Positions 55,703 to 64,000 of a DNA stretch of 64,000 nt are shown piece by piece. Under the pieces are notes generated by a model. The model had not been told where the DNA came from. It did no database searches and saw only the letters and a list, made by a program, of their open reading frames with translations. This stretch comes from Rhodospirillales bacterium (lineage in GTDB: Bacteria; Pseudomonadota; Alphaproteobacteria; Rhodospirillales; Thalassospiraceae), in NCBI GenBank assembly GCA_019634165.1, contig JAHQVT010000012.1:1-64000 (forward strand), in the 5' to 3' direction. Position 1 is the first letter of the stretch, and every line of letters begins with the position of its first letter. The position numbers were made by a program, and so were the translations under genes.

Positions 55703-56980
55703 ATGTCAGACCGCAATCGTATGGCTTCCGGGGTCACCAACCCCCTGCGTGACCGTCTTGTACCGATGCTGGGTAGCATGACCGGCAATCGCGGTATCTT
55801 GAAATCAACGCTTCGCCGGGTGTTGTCGCATCTACATTTCGGGCGCTTAACAATCGTGCTGCCCGATGGCGACAATTTGCATGTAACAGGCAAACAGGAA
55901 ACCGACCTGCAGGCCGCGATCCATATTCATGACTGGCAGGCAATTCGCAAACTTGCAACTGGCGGGGACCTTGCCTTTGCCGAAGCCTATATTGATGGAA
56001 GTTGGAGCTGCCCGGACATCACCCGTCTAATGCGTGTTGCAATGCTGAATGAAGCGATTGTCAAAGCGCGTCTCGCGGGTGGATTTTTATCGCGGACAAT
56101 TGCGAGGATAGGTCATTTGCGCAATGCCAATACGCTCGAAGGATCAAAACGCAACATCTCCTATCACTATGATTTGGGGAACGATTTTTACAGCGCCTGG
56201 CTCGACCCCAGCATGACCTATTCGTCGGGCTATTATCACCAGAAGGATATGTCACTCGAATCAGCGCAAATTGCCAAATATCAACGTATCTGCGATCTGG
56301 CAGAATTACAGCCGGGTGAACAGGTTTTGGAAGTTGGTTGCGGTTGGGGTGGTTTTGCCGAACTTGCGGCGGGCAAACACCGTTGCAATGTAACGGGATT
56401 GACGCTTTCGCAAGAACAGCATTCTTACGCACGCCGCCGTGTGCTGGTGCAGGGATTGAACAACCGCACAGATATTGTACTGCGCGATTATCGTCATCAA
56501 GAGGGCCAGTTCGACAAGATCGTTTCAATTGAAATGTTTGAAGCGGTCGGTGAAGAACATTGGGCAAGTTATTTTGACATGATCCGCAATCGCCTGAAGC
56601 CCGGTGGTAAGGCTGTTTTGCAGATCATCACCATTGACGATGATCGGTTTGAAACCTATCGCAAGGGTGCCGATTTTATTCAGCGCTACATCTTTCCCGG
56701 CGGCATGTTGCCATCGCCAACGGCATTGGGCTCAGCAGTTGCAAAAGCCGGATTGCATCTTCAGCATGCTGAATTCTTTGGAAAATCCTATGCCAAAACT
56801 TTGGCTGAATGGCAGCGCCGTTTCCAGCATGGTTGGGATGACATTGCCAAACAAGGGTTTGATGTCCGGTTCAAACGGATGTGGGAATATTATCTGGCCT
56901 ATTGTGAAACCGGATTTGATTGCGGTTCAATAGATGTCGGTCTGTTCGTTATCGAACATCCCCAAAATGCGACGGTCTGA
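55703..56980 (+). CDS. Cfa-family lipid methyltransferase (UfaM-like)
   Basis: 425-residue SAM-dependent methyltransferase of the cyclopropane fatty acid synthase family. SAM motif I is VGCGWGG at 211-217, preceded by ISYHYDLGNDFYSAWLDPSM. EMFEAVGEEHW and FIQRYIFPGGMLPS are the other family blocks; where E. coli Cfa has PNGCLPS this protein has GGMLPS with M335. Placement after the flavin oxidase suggests a methylase acting on a desaturated acyl chain (UfaM-like, towards methylated furan fatty acids) rather than simple cyclopropanation. A plain Cfa role cannot be excluded. Confidence 0.85.
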   Translation: MSDRNRMASGVTNPLRDRLVPMLGSMTGNRGILKSTLRRVLSHLHFGRLTIVLPDGDNLHVTGKQETDLQAAIHIHDWQAIRKLATGGDLAFAEAYIDGSWSCPDITRLMRVAMLNEAIVKARLAGGFLSRTIARIGHLRNANTLEGSKRNISYHYDLGNDFYSAWLDPSMTYSSGYYHQKDMSLESAQIAKYQRICDLAELQPGEQVLEVGCGWGGFAELAAGKHRCNVTGLTLSQEQHSYARRRVLVQGLNNRTDIVLRDYRHQEGQFDKIVSIEMFEAVGEEHWASYFDMIRNRLKPGGKAVLQIITIDDDRFETYRKGADFIQRYIFPGGMLPSPTALGSAVAKAGLHLQHAEFFGKSYAKTLAEWQRRFQHGWDDIAKQGFDVRFKRMWEYYLAYCETGFDCGSIDVGLFVIEHPQNATV

Positions 56981-58301
56981 TTACACCCGAAATACCGCTG
57001 TCTTTTATGCACTTCCGGCAATGGCCGCTGCTGTGCCGACAATTCCGGCCTATGTTTTGTTGCCAAGCTATTACGGCGATGACCTTGGGCTAGGGTTGGG
57101 CATTACGGGGGGCGTTTTGTTGCTGGTTCGCGTGATTGACATGTTGACCGATCCATTGATCGGATGGTTGTCCGACAGATCGTCAATGCGCAAAATCTGG
57201 GTTGGGTTTGGTGCGATCATTGCTGGGGTTGGATTGTGGTATTTATTCACCCCACCCCAGTCACCAAGTGCGGCATATCTGTTTATCTGGGCCAGTGTTT
57301 TGTTCTTGGGATGGACCTTGTTTCAAGTGCCCTATCTTGCATGGGGTGCGGATCTTTCGGGCGATTACAAAAAACGCACGGCCTTAACAGCCCTTCGCGA
57401 AGGGGCGGGCTTGATCGGCATTGTTCTTGCAGGCGGTATTCCGGTTTTAATCAATGCGCCGGATCGGGCGGCTGAAATTCGCACGCTTGCGATTGTTACC
57501 CTTGCCCTTGGTGCGGTCTTTATCAGCCTTTTGATTTGGAAGGTTCCAGATGCGGTTGCGCAGCAAAAACGTGCAGCAAAACCCGTTTCGGGGAACCTAT
57601 CTGCAACCTTCCGACTGGGCCTGCGTAGCTTGCGAGGCAACAGATTATTTGTGCGCTTACTATCGGCTTGGATGATCAATGGATTGGCCGCAGGATTGCC
57701 TGCGGTCTGTTTCCCGCTTTTTGTGCGCTATTACCTTCAGCTTGATCAGGATGTCGAAAACAAACTGATCCTTTTGTATTTTGCCGCCGCCATTTTTGCG
57801 ATCCCGCTTTGGGTGTTCTTGTCAGGTCGTATCAGCAAACACAGGGTGTGGTGTCTTGCCATGGGAATGGCGATTGCAGCTTTTGGGTTTGTACCGTTTA
57901 TGGGGGCGGGGGATGCCACCGGATTTGCGGTTATTTGCCTATTGACCGGTGCGGCATTGGGGGCGGACCTTGCCCTGCCGCCGGCAATTCAGGCAGATGT
58001 CGATGATTGGGATCACTATCGGTTTGGTAAACGGCGCACCGCCCTTTTGTTTGCCCTTTGGAATATGACCAACAAGCTTGCCATGGCACTTGCAGCCGGG
58101 ATTGCATTGCCGATTTTAGCCGCCTTTGGCTTGACCGATGTGGGCCGCGATAATTCGTCGGCATTGATTGCACTTGTTTTGATCTATGCCGTGATTCCCA
58201 TCGTACTGAAATTGGGCGCAATCGGGATGATGTGGCGGTTTCCATTGGATGCTGTGCATCAGGTTGCCATTCGCCAGCGTCTGTTACGCCGCACCGTTTG
58301 A
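56967..58301 (+). CDS. GPH-type MFS transporter in the RpoE operon
   Basis: 444-residue membrane protein of the glycoside-pentoside-hexuronide:cation symporter group (MelB-like). DMLTDPLIGWLSDRSSMRKIW near 55-75 is the MFS loop motif; FQVPYLAWGADLSGDYKKRT and PPAIQADVDDWDHYRFGKRR are MelB/GPH hallmarks. Its place in a lipid-modification operon suggests that the substrate may be a lipid (compare MFSD2A, the lysolipid transporter of this group) and not a sugar; this is inference. I choose ATG 56967, a 14-bp overlap with the methyltransferase; 56934 is possible. Confidence 0.8.
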   Translation: MRRSDYTRNTAVFYALPAMAAAVPTIPAYVLLPSYYGDDLGLGLGITGGVLLLVRVIDMLTDPLIGWLSDRSSMRKIWVGFGAIIAGVGLWYLFTPPQSPSAAYLFIWASVLFLGWTLFQVPYLAWGADLSGDYKKRTALTALREGAGLIGIVLAGGIPVLINAPDRAAEIRTLAIVTLALGAVFISLLIWKVPDAVAQQKRAAKPVSGNLSATFRLGLRSLRGNRLFVRLLSAWMINGLAAGLPAVCFPLFVRYYLQLDQDVENKLILLYFAAAIFAIPLWVFLSGRISKHRVWCLAMGMAIAAFGFVPFMGAGDATGFAVICLLTGAALGADLALPPAIQADVDDWDHYRFGKRRTALLFALWNMTNKLAMALAAGIALPILAAFGLTDVGRDNSSALIALVLIYAVIPIVLKLGAIGMMWRFPLDAVHQVAIRQRLLRRTV

Positions 58302-58329
58302 CCTTGGAATTATGATTAGGAATAAGCAA

Positions 58330-58878
58330 ATGCTGCGCAATGTAATGGTGTCATGTTTTGTTTTGGTACTAACCGGATGTGGATCGATGAAACCGCAGGA
58401 TTTTGCGCAAAAAGAACCCTTCTTTGATGTCTTTGACTATTTCGAAGGAAACAGCCGTGCCTGGGGTATATTCGAGGACCGGTTTGGGAAATTACGCAGG
58501 CAATTCACCGTCGACATCACAGGTACGATTGATGATGGTGTCCTGACGCTTGAAGAAGACTTCATTTATGATGACGGCGAAACAGATCGTCGGGTCTGGA
58601 TCATCACAAAATCAGGTGAACATACCTTTGAAGGCAAGGCCGATGATATTATCGGCCACGCAATCGGCAGCCAGTATGGCAATGCGTTAAACTGGTCTTA
58701 CGACATGGACCTTAAAGTCGGCGACGGTTCTTGGCGAGTCAGCTTTAATGACTGGATGTTCCTGCAGCCCGATGGTGTTTTGGTCAATCGTGCACGGGTG
58801 AAAAAATGGGGCTTTGAAATCGGCGAAGTGACGTTGTTTTTCACAAAGCCGCAACCCGCCTTGCAAGCCGCCGAATGA
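58330..58878 (+). CDS. DUF3833 lipoprotein
   Basis: 182 residues with a lipoprotein signal: MLRNVMVSCFVLVLTGCGS, lipobox LTGC with C17 as the lipidated residue. The rest is the DUF3833 beta-barrel-like domain (FFDVFDYFEGNSRAWGIFEDRFGKLRRQF, then WSYDMDLKVGDGSWRVSFNDW). No known activity. AGGAA 8 bases before ATG 58330. Its 3' end overlaps the convergent NTF2-like gene by 38 bp. Confidence 0.83.
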   Translation: MLRNVMVSCFVLVLTGCGSMKPQDFAQKEPFFDVFDYFEGNSRAWGIFEDRFGKLRRQFTVDITGTIDDGVLTLEEDFIYDDGETDRRVWIITKSGEHTFEGKADDIIGHAIGSQYGNALNWSYDMDLKVGDGSWRVSFNDWMFLQPDGVLVNRARVKKWGFEIGEVTLFFTKPQPALQAAE

Positions 58879-59287
58879 TCCATCCCAAGATGGGCAATTT
58901 ACCATAAAAATTCTGCCCTGCGTCCCAATGATCAATGTGGGATGCGACCAAGTTACCTTGTTTGTTGAAGGTAACTTCTGTCATGCCGATAAAATCCCAA
59001 AGCCCAATCACCGGTACTTTGGCGCTAAACCGCCAGCGCAAGAAACCCATATTGCCATCAAGTGCTTGGTGGGTGACCTCAAAACGCGGGTTTTGGGTTT
59101 CCTTGAACGTTTTGGCAAGATAGGCACAGACATTTTCAGGGCCGTGCAATGTGGTGAACGGATCGCGAAATTCGAAATCATCCGTCACAATGTCACGCAA
59201 TTGATCAATCGTATCGGGGGCCAGTTTTTCGAAATATGCGGCATATTCGCCAAGCAATTGACGCTGCTTTTCGATGGGATCATTCAT
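58841..59287 (-). CDS. NTF2/SnoaL-like protein
   Basis: 148 residues of the NTF2-like cone fold (LAPDTIDQLRDIVTDDFEFRDPFTTLHGPENV at the start, HIDHWDAGQNFYGKLPILGWIIRR at the end). Such folds act as isomerases, epoxide hydrolases or binding domains. Last gene of the leftward island operon, coupled to the SDR by ATGA. It could bind or rearrange an oxidised acyl chain; no direct evidence. Confidence 0.78.
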   Translation of the reverse strand: MNDPIEKQRQLLGEYAAYFEKLAPDTIDQLRDIVTDDFEFRDPFTTLHGPENVCAYLAKTFKETQNPRFEVTHQALDGNMGFLRWRFSAKVPVIGLWDFIGMTEVTFNKQGNLVASHIDHWDAGQNFYGKLPILGWIIRRLARRVAAL

Positions 59288-60051
59288 GCGCGCACCAATT
59301 TGCTCATCAGTTTGAAATAAAGCCAGTATGGCAAAATACGCATCAGTTTTAACTGCCGTACAAATGGCGGCGGAAAGGCAATTTCAAACCGGTTATTTCC
59401 GCATAGATCGCGATACATAAAATCTGCTGCCTCTTCAGGAGTAAGCAAATAGGGCATGGCAAAATCGTTCTTGTCTGTCAGTCTGGTTTTCACGAAACCC
59501 GGATTAATCACGCGCAGTAAAACGCCGCTATTGGTCAATTCAGTGTGCAATGTTTCACACAAATTAATCAAAGCCGCCTTGGTTGGACCATAGGCCGCAG
59601 CATTGGGCAATCCGCGATACCCCGCGACCGAGGCAACAACGGCAATTTCGCCAGATTTACGTGCGCGCATCTTGGCCAGTAATGGTTCCAGACAATGTAC
59701 GATGCCCATATAATTGGTATCAACGTGACTGCGAATGGTCGCTGCCGAAAAACCACCAACCTTCATCGGTGAATAGATACCAGCCGCCAAAATCACCAAG
59801 TCAGGCAGACCAAATTGGCTTTCAATGCTGTTTAGTGCGGTTTTTACGGTATTTGGATCCGTAATATCGACAGAAATTGGGGTGGATCCTGGAAATGCAT
59901 CCGATAAATCACCTAATTTATCCGAATTTCTGGCCGAAATGATGATTTTTTGGTCAGGGGATGTTGGGTTGGCATGGAATTTTTGTGCTAACGCCGCGCC
60001 GATCCCGGCGGATGCACCGACGATCCAGATGGTGCCGAATTGCTTTTTCAT
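59284..60051 (-). CDS. Short-chain dehydrogenase/reductase
   Basis: 255-residue classical SDR. Cofactor motif GASAGIGAAL near 12-21, LAAG, and the active site with VASVAGYRG and Y-x3-K in YGPTKAAL. The C-terminus (QLKLMRILPYWLYFKLMSKLVRA) is hydrophobic and basic, suggesting membrane association. Middle gene of the leftward RpoE-type operon, overlapping both neighbours by four bases. Confidence 0.88.
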   Translation of the reverse strand: MKKQFGTIWIVGASAGIGAALAQKFHANPTSPDQKIIISARNSDKLGDLSDAFPGSTPISVDITDPNTVKTALNSIESQFGLPDLVILAAGIYSPMKVGGFSAATIRSHVDTNYMGIVHCLEPLLAKMRARKSGEIAVVASVAGYRGLPNAAAYGPTKAALINLCETLHTELTNSGVLLRVINPGFVKTRLTDKNDFAMPYLLTPEEAADFMYRDLCGNNRFEIAFPPPFVRQLKLMRILPYWLYFKLMSKLVRA

Positions 60052-60869
60052 CCCCGATCCTCAAATGCAGTTTGGGTCATACAATTTACACAGCGATAAA
60101 TAATGTCTGATCCGTCGCGCGCTTTGAACTGCAACCCGACCCAGCGGCCTTCGTGATCATACCATGCATTGGTTTTCAGATCGCCATCATAGGTGAATTG
60201 GGTTGCGCGAAGCACCCCGTTTGTTGTGCGCAGCATTTCATCTGGTTTGGCCGTGATGCCAACATCATTGGGCTTGCCTGTGATGGTATTAAGAACAGAT
60301 GCGCTGCCCAGAACACCGCAATGCCAATGATCCGTTGGAAAGATGCCAGATGGCAGGGTTTCGATACCATCCGGGCCGCTGACCAACATCCCTGTCTGAT
60401 CGTGGGTAGCTGTAACACTGGATATATCGCCGTCGTCATCAACGTTTACCGAAAGAACGGCAAGCTGGCCATTTTGCCAAAGGCTTTCAGACCGATAGCG
60501 AAAGCTATAAGCGGTAAAGCCAAAGAAACTGATATCGATATTGGTTTGGGCAATCACCTGAAGGCCATCACGACCACGGTTAAATTGCACAATGTGGCGA
60601 CCAACCGGCGCATCGTTACGCCGAATTTGAAACTGCAAGATGGACCCGTATCGGCTAATCGGGTCAAACGTTTGGCAGGTTGTGGGGTCGGCAAACCCAA
60701 CAGCCAATGTCGATAGGTCACGCTGATCAGTATTCGGGATCACAGGGTCGTTTTGGTTCACCGGGGATGCATGGGCGCCACCAGTCAACAGCGGTACGTT
60801 AACAACCATTGAAACAAGCAATGTGAGTGCAAAGAGTAGAGGGCGAACCGGCATTCTCGAAGACGTCAT
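60048..60869 (-). CDS. DUF6134-type exported protein
   Basis: 273 residues with a Sec signal (LLFALTLLVSMVVNVPLLTGGAHA, cut before SPVNQ). The mature domain matches the DUF6134 family as I know it: LQFQIRRNDAPVGRHIVQF, ISFFGFTAYSFRYRSESLW, GIFPTDHWHCG and late TTNGVLRATQFTYDGDLKTNAWYD. A C-terminal C-x2-C (RCVNC) and two further cysteines could bind metal or form disulfides. First gene behind the third RpoE-type promoter. Function unknown. Confidence 0.75.
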   Translation of the reverse strand: MTSSRMPVRPLLFALTLLVSMVVNVPLLTGGAHASPVNQNDPVIPNTDQRDLSTLAVGFADPTTCQTFDPISRYGSILQFQIRRNDAPVGRHIVQFNRGRDGLQVIAQTNIDISFFGFTAYSFRYRSESLWQNGQLAVLSVNVDDDGDISSVTATHDQTGMLVSGPDGIETLPSGIFPTDHWHCGVLGSASVLNTITGKPNDVGITAKPDEMLRTTNGVLRATQFTYDGDLKTNAWYDHEGRWVGLQFKARDGSDIIYRCVNCMTQTAFEDRG

Positions 60870-60923
60870 GATCCTGAATGTCCCTATTGCGCTTGGACCG
60901 ATTGAATAAGTGATGGTTTCTTC

Positions 60924-60953
60924 TTGTTACGTAAGCCGCACATTCATGGATCA
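60924..60953 (-). promoter_or_regulatory. Candidate RpoE promoter of the leftward operon
   Basis: On the minus strand, TGATCC (60953-60948), 18 bp, TAACAA (60929-60924), about 54 bases before the ATG at 60869. Same geometry as the site at 53448. Confidence 0.72.
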
Positions 60954-61005
60954 AACGTCATGATCATTGCCGCCACCGGCCTGATGGGGTAAAGCAGGGG
61001 CATAT

Positions 61006-61809
61006 ATGAAAGGCCACGCCATGCTCCACCCAATTGCCGAAGACCTCATTGCGCATGTATTGCACCGTGATTCCAACATCATCGTGTTGAACAAGCCGCC
61101 CGGATTGGCATCGCACGGCGGGCCGAAAACTTATTTTCATGTCGATGCCTATCTGCCGGATTTGAAATTTGGCATTCAGCCCGAACCGACACTGGCCCAT
61201 CGATTGGACCGTGACACAGCAGGATGTCTGCTTTTGTGTCGCCATCCAAAATCGTCCAAGAAAATCACCCGTCTGTTTACCGAAAAGAAGATCGGCAAAA
61301 CCTATTGGGCGGTGGTGCGTGGTGCGATGGCAGAAGATCATGGCTTCATTGATCAACCGATCGGTAAAACCAACGATGAAAGTGGCTGGCGCATGCTGGT
61401 CCACGAAGACGGCCAGCCGTCCAAAACCGAATATAAGGTGCTGGGCCGGGGGAAGGATGCCGATGGTCAGGACATCACATGGCTAGAACTGGTACCCCAT
61501 ACCGGGCGCACCCATCAGCTGCGTGTGCATCTGGATCATATTGGTCATCCAGTAGTCGGTGATCCGTTTTATGGCCGTGCGGACGGAGTTCCGATCTTTG
61601 GCGCACCACCGACTTTGATGCTGTTGTCTCGCCAGATCATTGTTCCATTCCACGAAGAACGTGATCCCGTGATCGTCGATGCCCCGCCGCCGGAATTGAT
61701 GCGCGCTGGCTTGGAAGCCTGTGGCTATGACGGTGAATACGCCGCCCATGCAAGCTCAATTGATGCTCAATACACCGGCGATGACAGCGACGCTGAAGGC
61801 GGAGAGTAA
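61006..61809 (+). CDS. RluA-family pseudouridine synthase
   Basis: 267 residues. IIVLNKPPGLASHGGP and the catalytic HRLDRDTAGCLLLCR define the RluA family; TGRTHQLRVHLDHIGHPVVGDPFYG is the conserved binding loop. No S4 domain, as in RluA and TruC. The RNA target is not determined by sequence. CAGGGG precedes ATG 61006. Its last 54 bp overlap the convergent AEC gene. Confidence 0.88.
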   Translation: MKGHAMLHPIAEDLIAHVLHRDSNIIVLNKPPGLASHGGPKTYFHVDAYLPDLKFGIQPEPTLAHRLDRDTAGCLLLCRHPKSSKKITRLFTEKKIGKTYWAVVRGAMAEDHGFIDQPIGKTNDESGWRMLVHEDGQPSKTEYKVLGRGKDADGQDITWLELVPHTGRTHQLRVHLDHIGHPVVGDPFYGRADGVPIFGAPPTLMLLSRQIIVPFHEERDPVIVDAPPPELMRAGLEACGYDGEYAAHASSIDAQYTGDDSDAEGGE

Positions 61810-62682
61810 AGTCTCGAGCGTGATGATCGATGCCATGGCGTCGGGGTCGCCGTTTAATTGACGGGCCAGAATATAGGCGTTTCCGGCACACGGCATCCCG
61901 GCATAGAAAACCCCCATCGCCAACACCATGCCATCAATCCCGGCAAGATGCAGGCAGATGCCCGTAATGATCGGAAGCACTGCCAACTTGATCGTGGTTG
62001 CAAGGGCAATGGCACCTAATGCCTGTTTATCCAAGATAAAGCGAAGACCTGCCCCCACGGAAAGCAGGCTAAGCGGCAAGGCAGCTGTTTTAAAAAGGGC
62101 CGCAGTATTTTCGATCGGAAGTGGGACGTGAATATTGCTTACATTCAAAATTGCCCCAGCCCCCGCCGCTACGATGATCGGGTTTTTGATAACACCGCCG
62201 ATGATACGTTTAACGTTGCTTTTGCCACCACTAAACGCACTTAAAACCACAACACCAAGCAAATTGGTCGCAATCACCATCACGGCGACAAAGACGATGG
62301 CAAGTGCAAGGCCCTCAGCCCCATAAAGCGCATCGGCAACGGCAAGCAGTACGTAGCTGTTATAGCGCACCGATCCTTGAAAGATTGATGTAAATAGCGG
62401 TGTATTCTGCGTGATAAAAGGCCGCAGTAAAAGCAATGCGCCTGATACCCCAAGCGTTGCAGCAAGGGTAACCCCAACGGCGCCTCCTGCATGGCCGCTT
62501 GAAAAATCAGCCCGGTAAATCTCGACAATCAAAAGCGATGGCAGCAACAGATAATAGGTCAGCCGATCAATCCCAGCCCAGATATCCGCACCCGTGATCA
62601 AATACCGTTTAAGCGCCGCCCCAACAAGGATGGCAGCAAAGATGGGAAAGATCGCAGCGATCAGTTCATAGGCAAGTTGCAT
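61756..62682 (-). CDS. AEC-family (auxin efflux carrier) transporter
   Basis: 308-residue inner-membrane permease with about ten helices in two halves of five. YYLLLPSLLIVEIYRADF and FYAGMPCAGNAYILARQLNGD are AEC hallmarks. Family members move malate or other carboxylates; the substrate here is unknown. No terminator separates it from the convergent RluA-type gene. Confidence 0.88.
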   Translation of the reverse strand: MQLAYELIAAIFPIFAAILVGAALKRYLITGADIWAGIDRLTYYLLLPSLLIVEIYRADFSSGHAGGAVGVTLAATLGVSGALLLLRPFITQNTPLFTSIFQGSVRYNSYVLLAVADALYGAEGLALAIVFVAVMVIATNLLGVVVLSAFSGGKSNVKRIIGGVIKNPIIVAAGAGAILNVSNIHVPLPIENTAALFKTAALPLSLLSVGAGLRFILDKQALGAIALATTIKLAVLPIITGICLHLAGIDGMVLAMGVFYAGMPCAGNAYILARQLNGDPDAMASIITLETLLSAFSVAVIAGVLSIN

Positions 62683-62745
62683 GACGTATGGGGCTCGTGG
62701 TGGGTAAGGGGCTGATTAAGCGGCGCGTTTATGATGATGGCTGGT

Positions 62746-63192
62746 TTAAACTTTGCGATTGTTATAATCGGCAAAGACCTGTTCGGGGGAATGATCGCGA
62801 TATTGCTCGCAGATTTCCTCGAACTTTGGGTTGCTGATCAAAAGGTCGGCCGTGCTTTGATTACACGCGATAGGAACTTCATAAAGGTTCGCCAGCCGGA
62901 TCAATGCTCTTACATCGACATCATGGGGATGCGGGGTCATTGGATCGGTGAAAAAGAACATCGCTTGGAGTTGGCGGTGCGCAATCATTGATCCAAGCTG
63001 CTGATCCCCACCAAATGGGCCACTTTTTAGCGGATTGATATCAAGTTCTGGGAACCGTTCCTGTAACACGCGCCCGGTGGTGCCGGTGGCAAAGATGCGG
63101 GTATTGGCAAAGCTGTCTTTGTGCTTTTCCAACCAGTCGGCCATTTCGCGTTTACGACGGTCATGGGCAACCACGCCGATGGATAAGGTCAT
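62746..63192 (-). CDS. mgsA: Methylglyoxal synthase
   Basis: 148-residue enzyme converting dihydroxyacetone phosphate to methylglyoxal and phosphate. The opening IGVVAHDRRKREMADWL, FATGTTGR, the active-site KSGPFGGDQQLG and FFTDPMTPHPHDVDVRALIRL are all typical. It relieves phosphate limitation in sugar metabolism. The ATG at 63192 is the normal family start. Confidence 0.94.
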   Translation of the reverse strand: MTLSIGVVAHDRRKREMADWLEKHKDSFANTRIFATGTTGRVLQERFPELDINPLKSGPFGGDQQLGSMIAHRQLQAMFFFTDPMTPHPHDVDVRALIRLANLYEVPIACNQSTADLLISNPKFEEICEQYRDHSPEQVFADYNNRKV

Positions 63193-63355
63193 GTTCGGAC
63201 TCCGGGCCTTTGATATTGATTTATCATCCTAATCCCGAAGGCATCGAAAGGTCACGCGCCAAAAGTACGACAATTGTGCAAAACAGTTTTATCAGAAAGA
63301 CTTAACAGGAATGCCAAGGCGGATTTGAAGACAAAGTAGCCCAATTCGAAAAACA

Positions 63356-63385
63356 AAACGGCCGCCCCAAATGGAGCGGCCGTTT
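63356..63385 (-). terminator. Terminator after lpd
   Basis: AAACGGCCGC (63356-63365) pairs with GCGGCCGTTT (63376-63385), 26 bases after the leftward lpd stop. The stretch 63193-63355 shows nothing else. Confidence 0.82.
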
Positions 63386-63410
63386 GCCGATCAGACAATA
63401 GTCTGATGAA

Positions 63411-64000
<590 letters not shown>

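Overview
This 64 kb window looks like the chromosome of a heterotrophic marine-type alphaproteobacterium. The gene families (RpoE-ChrR, RlmJ, TAXI-TRAP transporters, C-P lyase, carnitine dehydrogenase-thioesterase fusion, PcaHG) and moderate base composition suggest Rhodospirillales such as Thalassospira or a relative. That placement is inferred from gene content only. The window is densely coding and mostly catabolic or uptake functions. There is one tRNA (initiator Met). I see no rRNA, CRISPR array, insertion sequence or intact prophage.

Left part (1-16.4 kb): initiator tRNA, L-lactate dehydrogenase, then a carnitine catabolism unit. That unit has a divergent GlxA/AraC-type regulator, a BKACE dehydrocarnitine cleavage enzyme, a carnitine dehydrogenase fused to a thioesterase, and an HSL-type esterase. 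Facing it is a leftward peptide-type ABC operon (binding protein, two permeases, double ATPase) followed by a CocE/NonD hydrolase. A universal stress protein and a BCCT transporter of the betaine/carnitine/choline class follow.

Middle (16.5-29.5 kb): a malate/lactate-type dehydrogenase, then a phosphonate locus in two converging arms. The rightward arm is phnCDE, a hexapeptide acyltransferase and a 2H phosphoesterase, behind a Pho-box-like site. The leftward arm is phnGHIJKLMN (C-P lyase core) behind an operator-like palindrome, with divergent phnF. phnP and phnO are not present; the 2H phosphoesterase and the acyltransferase are the natural candidates for those roles.

29.5-52 kb: TRIC/UPF0126 protein, LysR regulator with divergent pcaHG, a membrane diguanylate cyclase, methionine aminopeptidase, malate synthase G, and a TetR regulator with three tandem operator-like palindromes before an alpha/beta hydrolase. 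Then come a YcaD-type MFS protein, a TAXI-type TRAP transporter, small membrane and flavoprotein genes, a second GGDEF protein, a TPR protein, lyxose isomerase, a SIMPL protein, a pseudouridine synthase and RlmJ.

52-61 kb: the most coherent system, an RpoE-ChrR stress island. ChrR keeps every zinc and cupin metal ligand at the Rhodobacter spacing. Three promoters with the same architecture (TGATCC, 18 bp, TA-rich -10) precede rpoE-chrR, the rightward five-gene operon and the leftward three-gene operon. The rightward operon holds a flavin desaturase-like oxidase, DUF1365, a Cfa-family methyltransferase, a GPH transporter and a DUF3833 lipoprotein. The leftward operon holds DUF6134, an SDR and an NTF2-like protein. 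The content points to singlet-oxygen-induced lipid remodelling, plausibly furan or cyclopropane fatty acids, with several unassigned partners.

The right end holds an RluA-type pseudouridine synthase, an AEC transporter, methylglyoxal synthase and the C-terminal part of dihydrolipoyl dehydrogenase, cut by the window edge.
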